Shown piece by piece: positions 54,104 through 62,794 of a stretch of DNA of 64,000 bases; position 1 is the stretch's first letter; every line of letters begins with the position of its first letter. Origin of the DNA: a bacterium (GTDB lineage: Bacteria; Babelota; Babeliae; Babelales; Vermiphilaceae). A program made the position numbers and the translations under genes. The stretch is taken from assembly GCA_021833825.1 (NCBI GenBank), contig JAKBEL010000017.1:27566-91565 (forward strand), written 5' to 3'. The notes under the pieces were generated by a model. The model was given only the letters and a program-made list of their open reading frames with translations, searched no databases and was not told where the DNA came from.

Positions 54104-55324
54104 ATGAATGCTAGAAGCACCATTTATTTCATGTCAATGGCATTATCAATTTTTCAATTAACCAACTGCAGTGACTCGAAAAGCATTAAAGTTATATCTT
54201 TAAATTGCACGGTAAAAACAATCTCTTCAGAAATAGCCAATAAAAACCCGCTTAGCCTAGAAGAATTATTAATACAAGATCAAAAATATATCCACTTAAT
54301 AACGGAAGAAAACTTTGCAAGTCTTGCAAGTGATTATTATGGATCGCTTGTTTTAATAAAGGTCATGGACATTCATTCTGAAAATGCTTACCTATTACTG
54401 CCATACGCAAAACAGAATTTTCTAGCAATACTTGGTAAGAATAATAATAGCGGAATTACAGTTCTACTAAAGATAATACAACTCTGCCCTGAAGCATGCG
54501 AAGAATTTATTCAATTATTACTAACATCAAACATAAGTGAAGAGTCACGCGGCTTTTTTTTATATGAAATGGTAAAAAACAACTCCTCTGCTGCACAAAA
54601 AATTCTTAATCTTATAACAACACAACAACTTATCAATCTGGCTTCTACAAGACCAACCGATAACTCGTTTACCGATGAAGCCTATGCTATATTAATATTC
54701 GAAATCATAAAGGCTCACCCTGAAAAAGCACCTTTTCTTATTAAGCCATTTATTAATGATTTCGAACTATGGGCAACCTGTGATAATGGAGCCCAAATGT
54801 TAATAAACATTATGGACCTATACCCTGAAGCTTCCAAAGATTTTGTTGAACCTTGTGTTAAACTATTGAACAAATCTAATTTGTCCAATGGTAACTACTT
54901 GAATAAACATGCTCAAAAGGTCATACTAGCAATCATAGAACATTTCCCTGATGCAAGCATGCATCTCATTTTGCCACTTCTTAATAATTTTTTTATTAAT
55001 TTTAGCATCAATAATAACATTGCCCTCCTATACAAAATGTTAGAAGCTTGCCCAGAAGCGATCAGGCTGGTCATCCCTTTTGTTATTAATAATTTTGAAG
55101 CATTAACTCATTTTTCTGATGAAGATGGTACATTAATAGATAAAATTATAAACCGCTATCCCAATACAGCTGAACTATTTATTGAACCGGCAGTTAAAAA
55201 TTTTTCAACATTCGATGATGCTGGAAACAGACTCGTCTCAACCATTATCAAACATCATCCCAAAGCCTATCAAAAATTTGCCCCACTAATTATCAATAGG
55301 ATAAAAAACTCAGGCCCTTTTTAA
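54104..55324 (+). CDS. Exported helical-repeat protein with about nine 35-42 residue units
   Basis: This 406-residue protein has an N-terminal signal with a lipobox-like LTNC near residue 22, so it may be a lipoprotein. After about 65 residues it consists of repeats: LLKIIQLCPEACEEF, LIFEIIKAHPEKAPFLIKPF, LINIMDLYPEASKDFVEP, ILAIIEHFPDASMHLILP, LYKMLEACPEAIRLVIPF, IDKIINRYPNTAELFIEP, VSTIIKHHPKAYQKFAPL. Each fits two helices joined at a P-E/D-A turn. The spacing recalls Pumilio or HEAT repeats but I recognise no family. It lies between two orphan GT32 fragments and so seems to be cargo. Confidence 0.7.
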   Translation: MNARSTIYFMSMALSIFQLTNCSDSKSIKVISLNCTVKTISSEIANKNPLSLEELLIQDQKYIHLITEENFASLASDYYGSLVLIKVMDIHSENAYLLLPYAKQNFLAILGKNNNSGITVLLKIIQLCPEACEEFIQLLLTSNISEESRGFFLYEMVKNNSSAAQKILNLITTQQLINLASTRPTDNSFTDEAYAILIFEIIKAHPEKAPFLIKPFINDFELWATCDNGAQMLINIMDLYPEASKDFVEPCVKLLNKSNLSNGNYLNKHAQKVILAIIEHFPDASMHLILPLLNNFFINFSINNNIALLYKMLEACPEAIRLVIPFVINNFEALTHFSDEDGTLIDKIINRYPNTAELFIEPAVKNFSTFDDAGNRLVSTIIKHHPKAYQKFAPLIINRIKNSGPF

Positions 55325-55351
55325 TTTTTAATGAAAGAATCCATTTCATAC

Positions 55352-55404
55352 TCATCCGCCAACAAACGCCTCCTTGACTAATCAACTGCCGGCCCAATGA
55401 TGAA
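55352..55404 (-). pseudogene. Orphan 3' end of the GT32 gene, copy B
   Basis: These 53 bases match the GT32 3' end including the stop codon, with five differences. TCATCCGCC at the end is shared with copy A but not with the intact gene. It separates the helical-repeat gene from the HigBA-like pair. The remainder of this short gap is the promoter region of the TA pair. Confidence 0.85.
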
Positions 55405-55415
55405 AAAACTATTGA

Positions 55416-55452
55416 TTAATACATTGCGGCGTAGTACACTATAATGTATTAA
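55416..55452 (+). promoter_or_regulatory. Promoter and operator of the HigBA-like pair
   Basis: Perfect 10-base arms TTAATACATT and AATGTATTAA are 17 bases apart. TATAAT (55440-55445) overlaps the right arm, so repressor binding would block the -10 element. This is the expected arrangement for autoregulation by a HigA antitoxin. Confidence 0.65.
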
Positions 55453-55485
55453 CATAGATACTTTGGGGAAAAGGATTACATTTTC

Positions 55486-55803
55486 ATGGCCTGGCAAATT
55501 GAATATTGGGATAATGGCAGCAAGAAAAATCCTATCGAAAAATGGTTTGAAAAGTTAAGCCGAGAAGAGTTTAAAGCTATCACCAAAGAACTAAATATGC
55601 TTGAAGAGCTTGGTAATGAATTAAAGCTTCCTCATAGCAGATCTTTAGGCAAAGGCTTATTTGAGCTAAGAGAACGGAAATTTGGCTACAGGCTCTATTA
55701 TTGCTTTAAAGAAAATACTATTATACTTCTGCTTACTGCTGGAGATAAAAAAAGCCAAGCCCATGATATTGAGATTGCTCGTGAACGACTTTTAAAATCT
55801 TAA
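55486..55803 (+). CDS. HigB/Gp49-family toxin, intact
   Basis: This 105-residue protein is a full-length RelE-superfamily toxin of the Gp49 type: IEKWFEKLSREEFKAITKEL, LPHSRSLGKGLFELRERKFG, YRLYYCF, IILLLTAGDKKSQAHDIEIA. Such enzymes cleave mRNA on the ribosome. It precedes its antitoxin by nine bases, the toxin-first order of higBA loci. Unlike the related gene at 31848 its C-terminal tail is complete. It converges on the GT32 gene. Confidence 0.85.
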   Translation: MAWQIEYWDNGSKKNPIEKWFEKLSREEFKAITKELNMLEELGNELKLPHSRSLGKGLFELRERKFGYRLYYCFKENTIILLLTAGDKKSQAHDIEIARERLLKS

Positions 55804-55812
55804 GGAAGATTA

Positions 55813-56124
55813 ATGAAAACAAAAAGCTTTCAAAAATATTTAGAAACAAGACTTAACAAAGAAGAGATAGCTGAAATCAGACATCAAGCGCAACTTGAAG
55901 TTAAAATTTTAAGATCTCTTCAACAGATGATCACCGATTCTATGAATGAATATATGGATAATGAAAATATCGGTTTTAATGAATTGGTAAGGCGTTTAGA
56001 TTCAAGCCCAACTCATATAGCAAAAATACAACGAGGAGAGGCTAATTTAACATTATCCTCTCTTGCTCACATTCTTGCTCTTATGGGCAAAGAACCTAAA
56101 GATATTTTTAGAACCAAAAAATAG
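55813..56124 (+). CDS. HigA/XRE-family antitoxin
   Basis: This 103-residue protein has a central helix-turn-helix of the XRE type: GFNELVRRLDSSPTHIAKIQ followed by RGEANLTLSSLAHILALMGK. The N-terminal helices likely bind the toxin. It should repress its own promoter through the inverted repeat upstream. The stop codon lies only seven bases from the convergent GT32 stop codon. Confidence 0.85.
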   Translation: MKTKSFQKYLETRLNKEEIAEIRHQAQLEVKILRSLQQMITDSMNEYMDNENIGFNELVRRLDSSPTHIAKIQRGEANLTLSSLAHILALMGKEPKDIFRTKK

Positions 56125-56131
56125 TTCATAC

Positions 56132-57055
56132 TCACCCACCAACAAACGCCTCCTTGACCAACCAACTGCCGGCCCAATGGTGAACAGCATATGATTCAGG
56201 TCTCATCCATGTTGATCTCGTTTGCCCTTGTTGATTATAACCACATGGATAAAAATAACTTGCTGGAAATGCGATATCGATATTGCCATCCTGACCTGCA
56301 GCTGCAATAAATGCACGGCTAAAATGTATTGGGCCCGATTTAATCACAATCTGCTGGAAGTGATGATCCTCTTTAATAGTATCTACCGCAAATTGCAATA
56401 CTGGATGATGAGGTTTTGCCGCAAACAGTGCAGCGCCAAGCTGCTCTACACTTGTATCTCTCGGTTGAATACCGGTAAAGAAATCATAACGATTAAAAAG
56501 TTCATCAAACGGCTTTAAACATTCAAAATCACAATCGACATACATGCCACCAACCTCATAGACAATTTGATACTTTAATATGTCAGAACGCTCGCCATAG
56601 TTGATCGCCTCATCAAAGAAACAACGGTTATCAAACGGCAAATGTGCAATATCAACCAATATGAATGGCTCATCACTAAACCGTAAGGCATCTTGCAAAC
56701 TTTGCCATGAATCAACAGCAAATGCATCTTCATCATTCTCAATTCGATCGGTCCACAAAACAAACCGCCATTCTGGATGGAACTTATACCATGTTTTGCG
56801 TAGATCTTTTTCATCTTGAGACAATGGTCTTCCTAACCAGACATGATGAATAATCTTTGGTATGACCGGTTGTGACCGTACAGGAATTATCTCTGGATTA
56901 CACCATTCATAGTGCATGCGTGCTTTAAATAACAACTGCTGTGTCAAAAAAAATGGTTGTGCTAAAGCTTCATGGATACCCATGGCATCATCAAAACTGA
57001 CAATGCCATGTGAAAGATTGCATATAAACAAAAGAGCTATAATAAGCTTAATCAT
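56132..57055 (-). CDS. Exported GT32 glycosyltransferase (paralogue A)
   Basis: The ATG of MIKLIIALLFICNLSHG gives a signal peptide and 307 residues. VIPKIIHHVWLGRPLSQDEK, then WRFVLWTDR, and the DXD block GGMYVDCDFECLKPFDEL define GT32, related to Och1 and alpha-1,4-GlcNAc/Gal transferases. QLGAALFAAKPHHPVL and HHWAGSW near the end are family features. The start overlaps the stop of the next upstream GT32 gene by eight bases. Two orphan copies of its 3' end lie downstream. Confidence 0.85.
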   Translation of the reverse strand: MIKLIIALLFICNLSHGIVSFDDAMGIHEALAQPFFLTQQLLFKARMHYEWCNPEIIPVRSQPVIPKIIHHVWLGRPLSQDEKDLRKTWYKFHPEWRFVLWTDRIENDEDAFAVDSWQSLQDALRFSDEPFILVDIAHLPFDNRCFFDEAINYGERSDILKYQIVYEVGGMYVDCDFECLKPFDELFNRYDFFTGIQPRDTSVEQLGAALFAAKPHHPVLQFAVDTIKEDHHFQQIVIKSGPIHFSRAFIAAAGQDGNIDIAFPASYFYPCGYNQQGQTRSTWMRPESYAVHHWAGSWLVKEAFVGG

Positions 57056-57983
57056 TCCAACCTTCTGTCTTGTTATCATTATCTAAGTTTTGGAACTGCT
57101 TTAGCCTAAATCGTGCGGGCATCCAACTCTTTGCCCAATGATGAATGCAGAATGCACCATTATCAACCCACTTTTCATAATCATATATCTTCTCTTGCGC
57201 ACCTAGTGGATAGCCATAGCTTGCAGGCAATGCAATATCTATATTGCCATCTCTTCCCGCTGTTGCAAAGAATGATTTGGTATAATGAACTGGACCAGTC
57301 TTTGTTGGAGCCCCTTTGTGATGCCAATCATCTTTAATGGTCTCAATACAATGCTCTAAAATAGGGTGATATGGGCGCGCACCATAAAATGCTGCCCCAA
57401 GCTGCACAAAAAAACCATCCAGTGGTTGAATTGCTGTAATAAAATCATAACCTAAAAGACAATCGAGTGGTTGCAAACATTCGTAATCAACATCTAAATA
57501 GAACCCGCCAAAATTATAGATGATCTCCCACTTCATAAGATCAGATCTCACACCCGGACTATCGGTCTGGTCAAAGAATATTCGGTTGTGCAGTTCCATC
57601 TTTGCTGCATCTTCGTCTGTCCATAATTTATACAACCATCCTCTTGCCATATGATAATATCTCCATGATTCACAGAGATCTTTAAATGCTTCTGGCAGTG
57701 GACCACCAATCCAGATCTGGTGAATAATTTTAGGAATTTTTTCTCCCATTACTATACCACGTTTACGTAAAGCCGTTAGATTATATTGATTATACAGGTT
57801 CTTGAAAAAATTATAGAGCTCTTGACCATCAATGCCCACAATACGCTTGGTTGTCGGTATTGCACGTGGATATTCTGACAATCTCATTGAGGTGTCAAAA
57901 TCAACATATTTCCAAACATCAAGATTATCAGCATTTACAGTTACGCAGGTTAATAAAAAAACAGCCACAATTATCTTTTTCAT
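57048..57983 (-). CDS. Exported GT32 glycosyltransferase (paralogue B)
   Basis: The ATG six bases after AAGGAG begins MKKIIVAVFLLTCVTVNA, a signal peptide; 311 residues in all. KIPKIIHQIWIGGPLPEAF, LYKLWTDED, GGFYLDVDYECLQPLD (DXD), QLGAAFYGARPYHPIL and CIHHWAKSW are GT32 motifs. The shared GPVHYTKSFFATAGRDGNID versus GPIHFSRAFIAAAGQDGNID shows that both genes come from a tandem duplication. The two are translationally coupled. A GDP-mannose or UDP-Gal/GlcNAc donor would be typical. Confidence 0.85.
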   Translation of the reverse strand: MKKIIVAVFLLTCVTVNADNLDVWKYVDFDTSMRLSEYPRAIPTTKRIVGIDGQELYNFFKNLYNQYNLTALRKRGIVMGEKIPKIIHQIWIGGPLPEAFKDLCESWRYYHMARGWLYKLWTDEDAAKMELHNRIFFDQTDSPGVRSDLMKWEIIYNFGGFYLDVDYECLQPLDCLLGYDFITAIQPLDGFFVQLGAAFYGARPYHPILEHCIETIKDDWHHKGAPTKTGPVHYTKSFFATAGRDGNIDIALPASYGYPLGAQEKIYDYEKWVDNGAFCIHHWAKSWMPARFRLKQFQNLDNDNKTEGWND

Positions 57984-58096
57984 CTTATACTCCTTGTAAA
58001 ATAATAACTCACGCAATCAACTTTTCTTTAAACCAGTCGATATTTATTAATCAATCCTCACACTAAAAATCTATTTTTCTTGATACATGACCATCT

Positions 58097-58228
58097 CTCT
58101 CCGATCATCCTGAGGACCCTACGATGCTCAAAGAGCAAAGTATGGGTATCGAAGGACAAATTATTATCACTCGAGTAACAATAAACATCCATTCGATACC
58201 TCCCTTCAGGAGGTCCTCAGGATGATCG
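58097..58228. repeat. Dispersed repeat, copy 9 (second subtype)
   Basis: GATCATCCTGAGGACC ... GGTATCGAAGGAC, a centre with CACTCGAGTAACAATAAACA, and CATTCGATACCTCCC ... GGTCCTCAGGATGATC form a nearly perfect long inverted repeat of about 130 bases. It lies between two exported GT genes. The core GTAACAATAAA matches the copy before glyA. Confidence 0.75.
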
Positions 58229-58285
58229 AATGGAGAAATCTCTTTTCATTAGCAGTGTCATAATATTTCAAGTGCCTTCTTATTT

Positions 58286-59731
58286 TCAATCTCTCTCTTT
58301 AAACTCATCATGCATACAAGCAGATAAAAAACATAGCCCCACATCCTCTTGATCAACCAACCCACTACGCATCACCTCTTTAAAATCATGTAAATCAGAA
58401 ATATGCGCACCTTTAATCATTCTCTTTACATGATCCTTACTATAAAGACTCATAAATCCAAATGGATTCTTCCAATCAAATTCTCCATTCTTATATTGCC
58501 AAGCACATATCTGATCATTAACTTGAAGCATTCGTGGAATTTTTTGCTCACGACTCAACAACTTGGTGCGATTAACATCAGCACCAAGATTAAAATGAAA
58601 AGCTAATGCTCCCGTTTGATGTAAAAATTCAATAGCAACATCAAATGATAGTGGCCTGCGTATTGAGCTCTGATCATCAAGACAACAAAAATATCCAGGC
58701 CTATATGCAATAGTATCAAGCACCTCTAGTAAATTATCCTTATAACAGATATAGTCCAAACTAGGAAAGAGCGCTTCCAGCAATGCAGCTTGTGATCGAT
58801 AAGCATCGTTATATAAAATTGTTACGTTGCAATCAACAGAAAAAGATTCAATCAATTGATCAAGCAGATCAACTGCGTTTGATGACCCTGTAAAAAAGAG
58901 CAGAATATCGATCTCTTTTTTAGTCACTGAACGCCTATAAGATGTAGCGGGCTGATATTTTGAACCACTACGAATCACTTTGTCACAATGCAGTTGTAAC
59001 AGTAAACGCTTTTTGTAATCATTCAGCTCAGTCTGTTCATTATAAACATAAAGAACATCGGAAATACAACGTGCATGAGATCCGGCAAGTTCAAGCAATG
59101 GAAAGAACATTGCCATATCACAGGTCACTGGGAAATAATCCCCCTCGTACATGAAGCTTTTCAGTTTAATCTGTTTGAACAGCCCTGCATAAAAAGTTCT
59201 TAAATGGCTTGTTATCCAATCACATTCACGATAGGCATTCCATTGAATCACTGCCGGTTGCAACGGACGACAATAGCCTTTCTGACCATCGGGAAAACGT
59301 TCAAATTGACCATAAGTCAGCCAAACGTCACTGTTTTGATATTCTGCATTTACTCGCGCTAGAACATTATTATGAGCAAGCCAATCATCCCCATCAACAT
59401 GAACAACAATCTCATCATCAGCACACATCCAGGCAGCTCTATAATGATTTGCCATTGCGCCACAATTATGCCCGTTGCAAATCAAGGTAACTTTATCATA
59501 AAGATCATGCTCATCAATATAGGATTGCACTAATGCTCCAGTGCCATCTGGCGAGCAATCATCAATATATATCACGCGATAATTTTGGTAATTCTGAAAA
59601 CAGATAGAATCTAAATTACGCCTATACCATTGAGCATTATTATAAGATGGCACAACTACAACCATCGGTTTTTCTTCTACCGCTACAAGCAGATTAAAAT
59701 AAAAACTTAATAACAGGATCGCAATCAACAT
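58286..59731 (-). CDS. Exported two-domain glycosyltransferase, GT2 plus C-terminal GT-A-like domain
   Basis: The ATG five bases after AAGGA gives a 481-residue protein with signal MLIAILLLSFYFNLLVA. Residues 20-265 form a GT2 domain related to the genes at 51080 and 52009: VVVVPSYNNAQWYRRNLDSI, HVDGDDWLAHNNVL and SHLRTFYAGLFKQIK. From about residue 275 another alpha/beta domain begins (EIDILLFFTGSSNAVDLLDQ) with CCLDDQSSIRRPLSFD and FHFNLGADVNRTKL, perhaps a second transferase. It is eight bases downstream of gmd, so it is likely expressed with the GDP-fucose genes. Confidence 0.78.
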   Translation of the reverse strand: MLIAILLLSFYFNLLVAVEEKPMVVVVPSYNNAQWYRRNLDSICFQNYQNYRVIYIDDCSPDGTGALVQSYIDEHDLYDKVTLICNGHNCGAMANHYRAAWMCADDEIVVHVDGDDWLAHNNVLARVNAEYQNSDVWLTYGQFERFPDGQKGYCRPLQPAVIQWNAYRECDWITSHLRTFYAGLFKQIKLKSFMYEGDYFPVTCDMAMFFPLLELAGSHARCISDVLYVYNEQTELNDYKKRLLLQLHCDKVIRSGSKYQPATSYRRSVTKKEIDILLFFTGSSNAVDLLDQLIESFSVDCNVTILYNDAYRSQAALLEALFPSLDYICYKDNLLEVLDTIAYRPGYFCCLDDQSSIRRPLSFDVAIEFLHQTGALAFHFNLGADVNRTKLLSREQKIPRMLQVNDQICAWQYKNGEFDWKNPFGFMSLYSKDHVKRMIKGAHISDLHDFKEVMRSGLVDQEDVGLCFLSACMHDEFKERD

Positions 59732-59739
59732 ATCATCCT

Positions 59740-60900
59740 TTACCAATTGAGCACCACAGCAGCCTGCTTCATCGCCTGCATCTCATATTGCATCATCTCA
59801 TTGACCAACTCATTAAAGGTAAAAGTTGGTTGCCACCCGAGCTTTGTTTTCGCTTTAGTTGCATCCCCAATTAAAAGATCAACTTCCGTCGGTCTGAAAT
59901 ATTGTGGATCAACATATACATAAGTGTTTCCTGTACGTTTATCAATGCCACGTTCATCAACCCCTTGACCCTGCCACACAAGTTCAATGCCAATATAAGC
60001 AAATGCTTTCTGCACAAATTCACGAACTGAATGGGTCTGACCTGTTGCTATCACAAAATCATCGGGCTCATCAGCTTGCAACATAAGCCACATCGCTTGT
60101 ACATAATCACGAGCATGCCCCCAATCACGCTGTGCATCTAAATTACCTAAATAAAGCGCATCCTGCAGACCATAGTTAATACGTGCAACTGCACGTGTTA
60201 TTTTACGTGTAACAAAGGTTTCGCCACGCACAGGAGATTCATGATTAAAGAGAATCCCATTACATGCAAAAAGATTATATGCCTCACGATAGTTCTTTGT
60301 TATCCAGAAGCCATAGAGTTTTGCAACTCCATATGGTGAACGTGGATAGAATGGCGTTGTCTCTTTTTGTGGAATCTCTTGAACTTTACCAAAGAGTTCA
60401 CTTGTTGAAGCCTGGTAAAATCGGGTTGTTTCAGACAACCCTAATATACGAATCGCTTCAAGTACACGCAATGTGCCAAGAGCATCAACTTCGGCTGTAT
60501 ATTCAGGCAATTCAAATGAGACTGCAACATGGCTTTGGGCCGAAAGATTATAGATCTCATGAGGGCGTATTTGCGCTATCAGACGAATAATATTGGTCGA
60601 ATCGGTAATATCTCCATAATGCAAAAAGAAGCGTGCATCAGGATATTGATGTTCATCACGATAAAGGTGGTCAATGCGTTGCGTATTAAATGAGGACGAA
60701 CGCCGCTTTAACCCATGAACTTCATACCCTTTTGCAAGCAGAAGTTCTGCTAAATAGGAACCATCTTGACCAGTAATTCCTATAATCAAGGCTTTTTTAC
60801 CAATAAAACTAGAAGCATCTTCCACTAATGGTAATGTAGTAGCTCCACTATTGCCGAACCACATTGATATGGCAATACATAATACAACTAATAACTTCAT
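59740..60900 (-). CDS. gmd: GDP-mannose 4,6-dehydratase with a signal peptide
   Basis: GMD converts GDP-mannose to GDP-4-keto-6-deoxymannose using NADP+, the first step to GDP-fucose. [20 protein letters not shown] is the nucleotide-binding loop, [17 protein letters not shown] the typical GMD segment, [13 protein letters not shown] and [14 protein letters not shown] the catalytic Ser/Tyr/Lys, and [16 protein letters not shown] a diagnostic block. All are intact. The first 35 residues, [20 protein letters not shown] and a linker, are an added signal peptide absent from normal GMD. It lies six bases after the GDP-fucose synthase stop. Confidence 0.93.
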   Translation of the reverse strand: MKLLVVLCIAISMWFGNSGATTLPLVEDASSFIGKKALIIGITGQDGSYLAELLLAKGYEVHGLKRRSSSFNTQRIDHLYRDEHQYPDARFFLHYGDITDSTNIIRLIAQIRPHEIYNLSAQSHVAVSFELPEYTAEVDALGTLRVLEAIRILGLSETTRFYQASTSELFGKVQEIPQKETTPFYPRSPYGVAKLYGFWITKNYREAYNLFACNGILFNHESPVRGETFVTRKITRAVARINYGLQDALYLGNLDAQRDWGHARDYVQAMWLMLQADEPDDFVIATGQTHSVREFVQKAFAYIGIELVWQGQGVDERGIDKRTGNTYVYVDPQYFRPTEVDLLIGDATKAKTKLGWQPTFTFNELVNEMMQYEMQAMKQAAVVLNW

Positions 60901-60906
60901 CTATCC

Positions 60907-61908
60907 TCAACAGTTTTCAAAAATATGATGCTCTTTGCACCAATCTAATGTTTTTTTAAGACCATCCTGCAATGTAACTTTTGCTTGCCAACCAAGATCT
61001 TTTATACGGCTCACATCAAGAAGTTTACGGGGTGTGCCATCAGGCTTTGACCTATCCCATATAATCTCACCATCAAAATCGACAGCCTCTTTGATCAATG
61101 CAACAAGATCAGCAATGGTCACATCAGCACCAGTACCAATATTGACAATCTCATCCCCTTCATAATGGTTCATTAAAAAGAGACATGCATCTGCCAGATC
61201 ATCAACATATAAAAATTCACGATACACAGCTCCGGTTCCCCAAGCAACGAACTCTTTGTCACCACGCAATTTGGCAGTATAAATTTTACGTATTAAGGCC
61301 GGAAGAACATGTGATGTTTCAAGGTTAAAGTTATCACAAGGGCCATAAAGATTGGTTGGCATACAGCTGATAAATTTTGTTCCATATTGCCTGTTATATG
61401 ATTGGCACAACTTAATACCAGCAATCTTTGCAATCGCATAGGGTTCATTGGTCCATTCAAGTTCACTGGTCAAGAGATATTCCTCTTTCATCGGCTGAGG
61501 GCAGTTGCGCGGATAGATGCAAGATGAACCTAAAAATAGGAGTTTTTTTACATTAAAATGATGTGCAGCATGGATCACATTGCAAGCGATCATCAGATTG
61601 TCGTAAATAAATTCAGCAGGATAATCCCGGTTGGCTAAAATGCCCCCCACCTTTGCTGCAGCTAGAAAGACATACTCTGGACGTTCACGATCAAAAAATT
61701 GATACACCTCCTGCTGATTGCGCAGGTCAACCTCTTTATGATCTGCAGTGATAATGTTGTGATAACCTTCAGCATGTAACCGACGAACAAGGGCAGAACC
61801 AACAAGACCATTGTGACCTGCAATATATATTTTTGCATTTTGAAGCATTGCTGCTTGCACAGTTGATGCGGCAAGAAAAGCTGCCATAACTAACCATCTC
61901 TTTTTCAC
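60907..61908 (-). CDS. fcl: GDP-L-fucose synthase with a signal peptide
   Basis: This 333-residue enzyme does the epimerase and reductase steps from GDP-4-keto-6-deoxymannose to GDP-L-fucose using [23 protein letters not shown] is the cofactor loop, [20 protein letters not shown] and [13 protein letters not shown] the catalytic region, all canonical. Before them is [19 protein letters not shown], a clear signal peptide with AxA cleavage; ordinary Fcl starts directly at the Rossmann fold. It is the first gene of an apparent operon with gmd and the two-domain GT2 protein. Confidence 0.93.
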   Translation of the reverse strand: MKKRWLVMAAFLAASTVQAAMLQNAKIYIAGHNGLVGSALVRRLHAEGYHNIITADHKEVDLRNQQEVYQFFDRERPEYVFLAAAKVGGILANRDYPAEFIYDNLMIACNVIHAAHHFNVKKLLFLGSSCIYPRNCPQPMKEEYLLTSELEWTNEPYAIAKIAGIKLCQSYNRQYGTKFISCMPTNLYGPCDNFNLETSHVLPALIRKIYTAKLRGDKEFVAWGTGAVYREFLYVDDLADACLFLMNHYEGDEIVNIGTGADVTIADLVALIKEAVDFDGEIIWDRSKPDGTPRKLLDVSRIKDLGWQAKVTLQDGLKKTLDWCKEHHIFENC

Positions 61909-61924
61909 TACTCATCCTTTTTGA

Positions 61925-62080
61925 GCGCTTGACGGCGTTACCGTCACATTGCGCGAAATTCCGCCACTCGCCTGGGCGTAGCCACGCTTCGGCGGAGCCT
62001 GGTAGCTTCCATCCTGCATCAAAACTACAAAGAACAGACCTTCGAAGCTTTATGCGAAGTATGGTGAGCGACGGCGAATA
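61925..62080. repeat. Dispersed repeat, copy 10 (mixed subtype)
   Basis: TTGACGGCGTTACCGTCA forms a small hairpin. CTCGCCTGGGCGTAGCC and CGCTTCGGCGGAGCCTGG match the element at 51950, and CTTCCATCCTGC, GAACAGACCTTCGAAGC and TATGCGAAGTATGGTGAGCG match the one at 50860. It looks like a mosaic of two subtypes. It lies upstream of the GDP-fucose operon and may carry its leader. Confidence 0.6.
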
Positions 62081-62162
62081 TAATAACTTGAGCAGAGCTT
62101 AAAAAATGTTTTGTTAAATGTAAAGATCTCTACATTCTATAAAACAAATTCTGTAGGTTAAC

Positions 62163-62687
62163 TTAAGCTTGATTGTCTGTTTTAGATTTTATTACTTCAA
62201 GCATCTGCTTATAGCCATCACATAGATGTGCATCATAAAGCTTACCTTGCTGATCACAGGTTACTATTTGAGCTCCATGCATATTATTGTATGACCTGAA
62301 AGCATCACGAGCGCCCTGTGGAATTTCGCTTGTAATCAGGTGGCAATAGCTGTATCTTTTTGATAAGTCATCGGCCAACGCTTCATAATCTTTTTTAGTA
62401 AAACTTTTAGTTAATATACCCAAATGCAAATTAGGACAAGACTCTTTTAAATCAATAAAAAGATAGGCTTTCCCCTCTGGCTCAAGGCCAACACCATGAC
62501 GCAATGTTATTTCAAAAGCTTTATCCTTACATTGATTATTTATCGCTTTGAATGCAATCCAAACCATTCCTCCTACAACCATTATTCCTCCGACAGAGGC
62601 AACCGTCTGGGAATCCACTGCGTTGCTTTGCTGCGGCTGCATCAACAAACTGATAGTTAATATCAAATAGGCTCTTTTTAAGATCAT
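62163..62687 (-). CDS. Secreted or membrane-anchored protein of unknown function
   Basis: This 174-residue protein has a signal peptide ending near SNAV and a second hydrophobic stretch (VGGIMVVGGMVWIAFKAI), so it may be anchored. The soluble part, with YLFIDLKESCPNLHLGIL and paired cysteines, has alternating beta and alpha pattern but no family that I recognise. Confidence 0.5.
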   Translation of the reverse strand: MILKRAYLILTISLLMQPQQSNAVDSQTVASVGGIMVVGGMVWIAFKAINNQCKDKAFEITLRHGVGLEPEGKAYLFIDLKESCPNLHLGILTKSFTKKDYEALADDLSKRYSYCHLITSEIPQGARDAFRSYNNMHGAQIVTCDQQGKLYDAHLCDGYKQMLEVIKSKTDNQA

Positions 62688-62794
62688 AAAATGTCCTTTG
62701 TTTAAAAAATGTATTTATATGCATAAAATGCCACTAATGTTAATTATATTTTAACGTTATAATAAAAAAAGAGAACAAAAACCTGATCTAGAGT

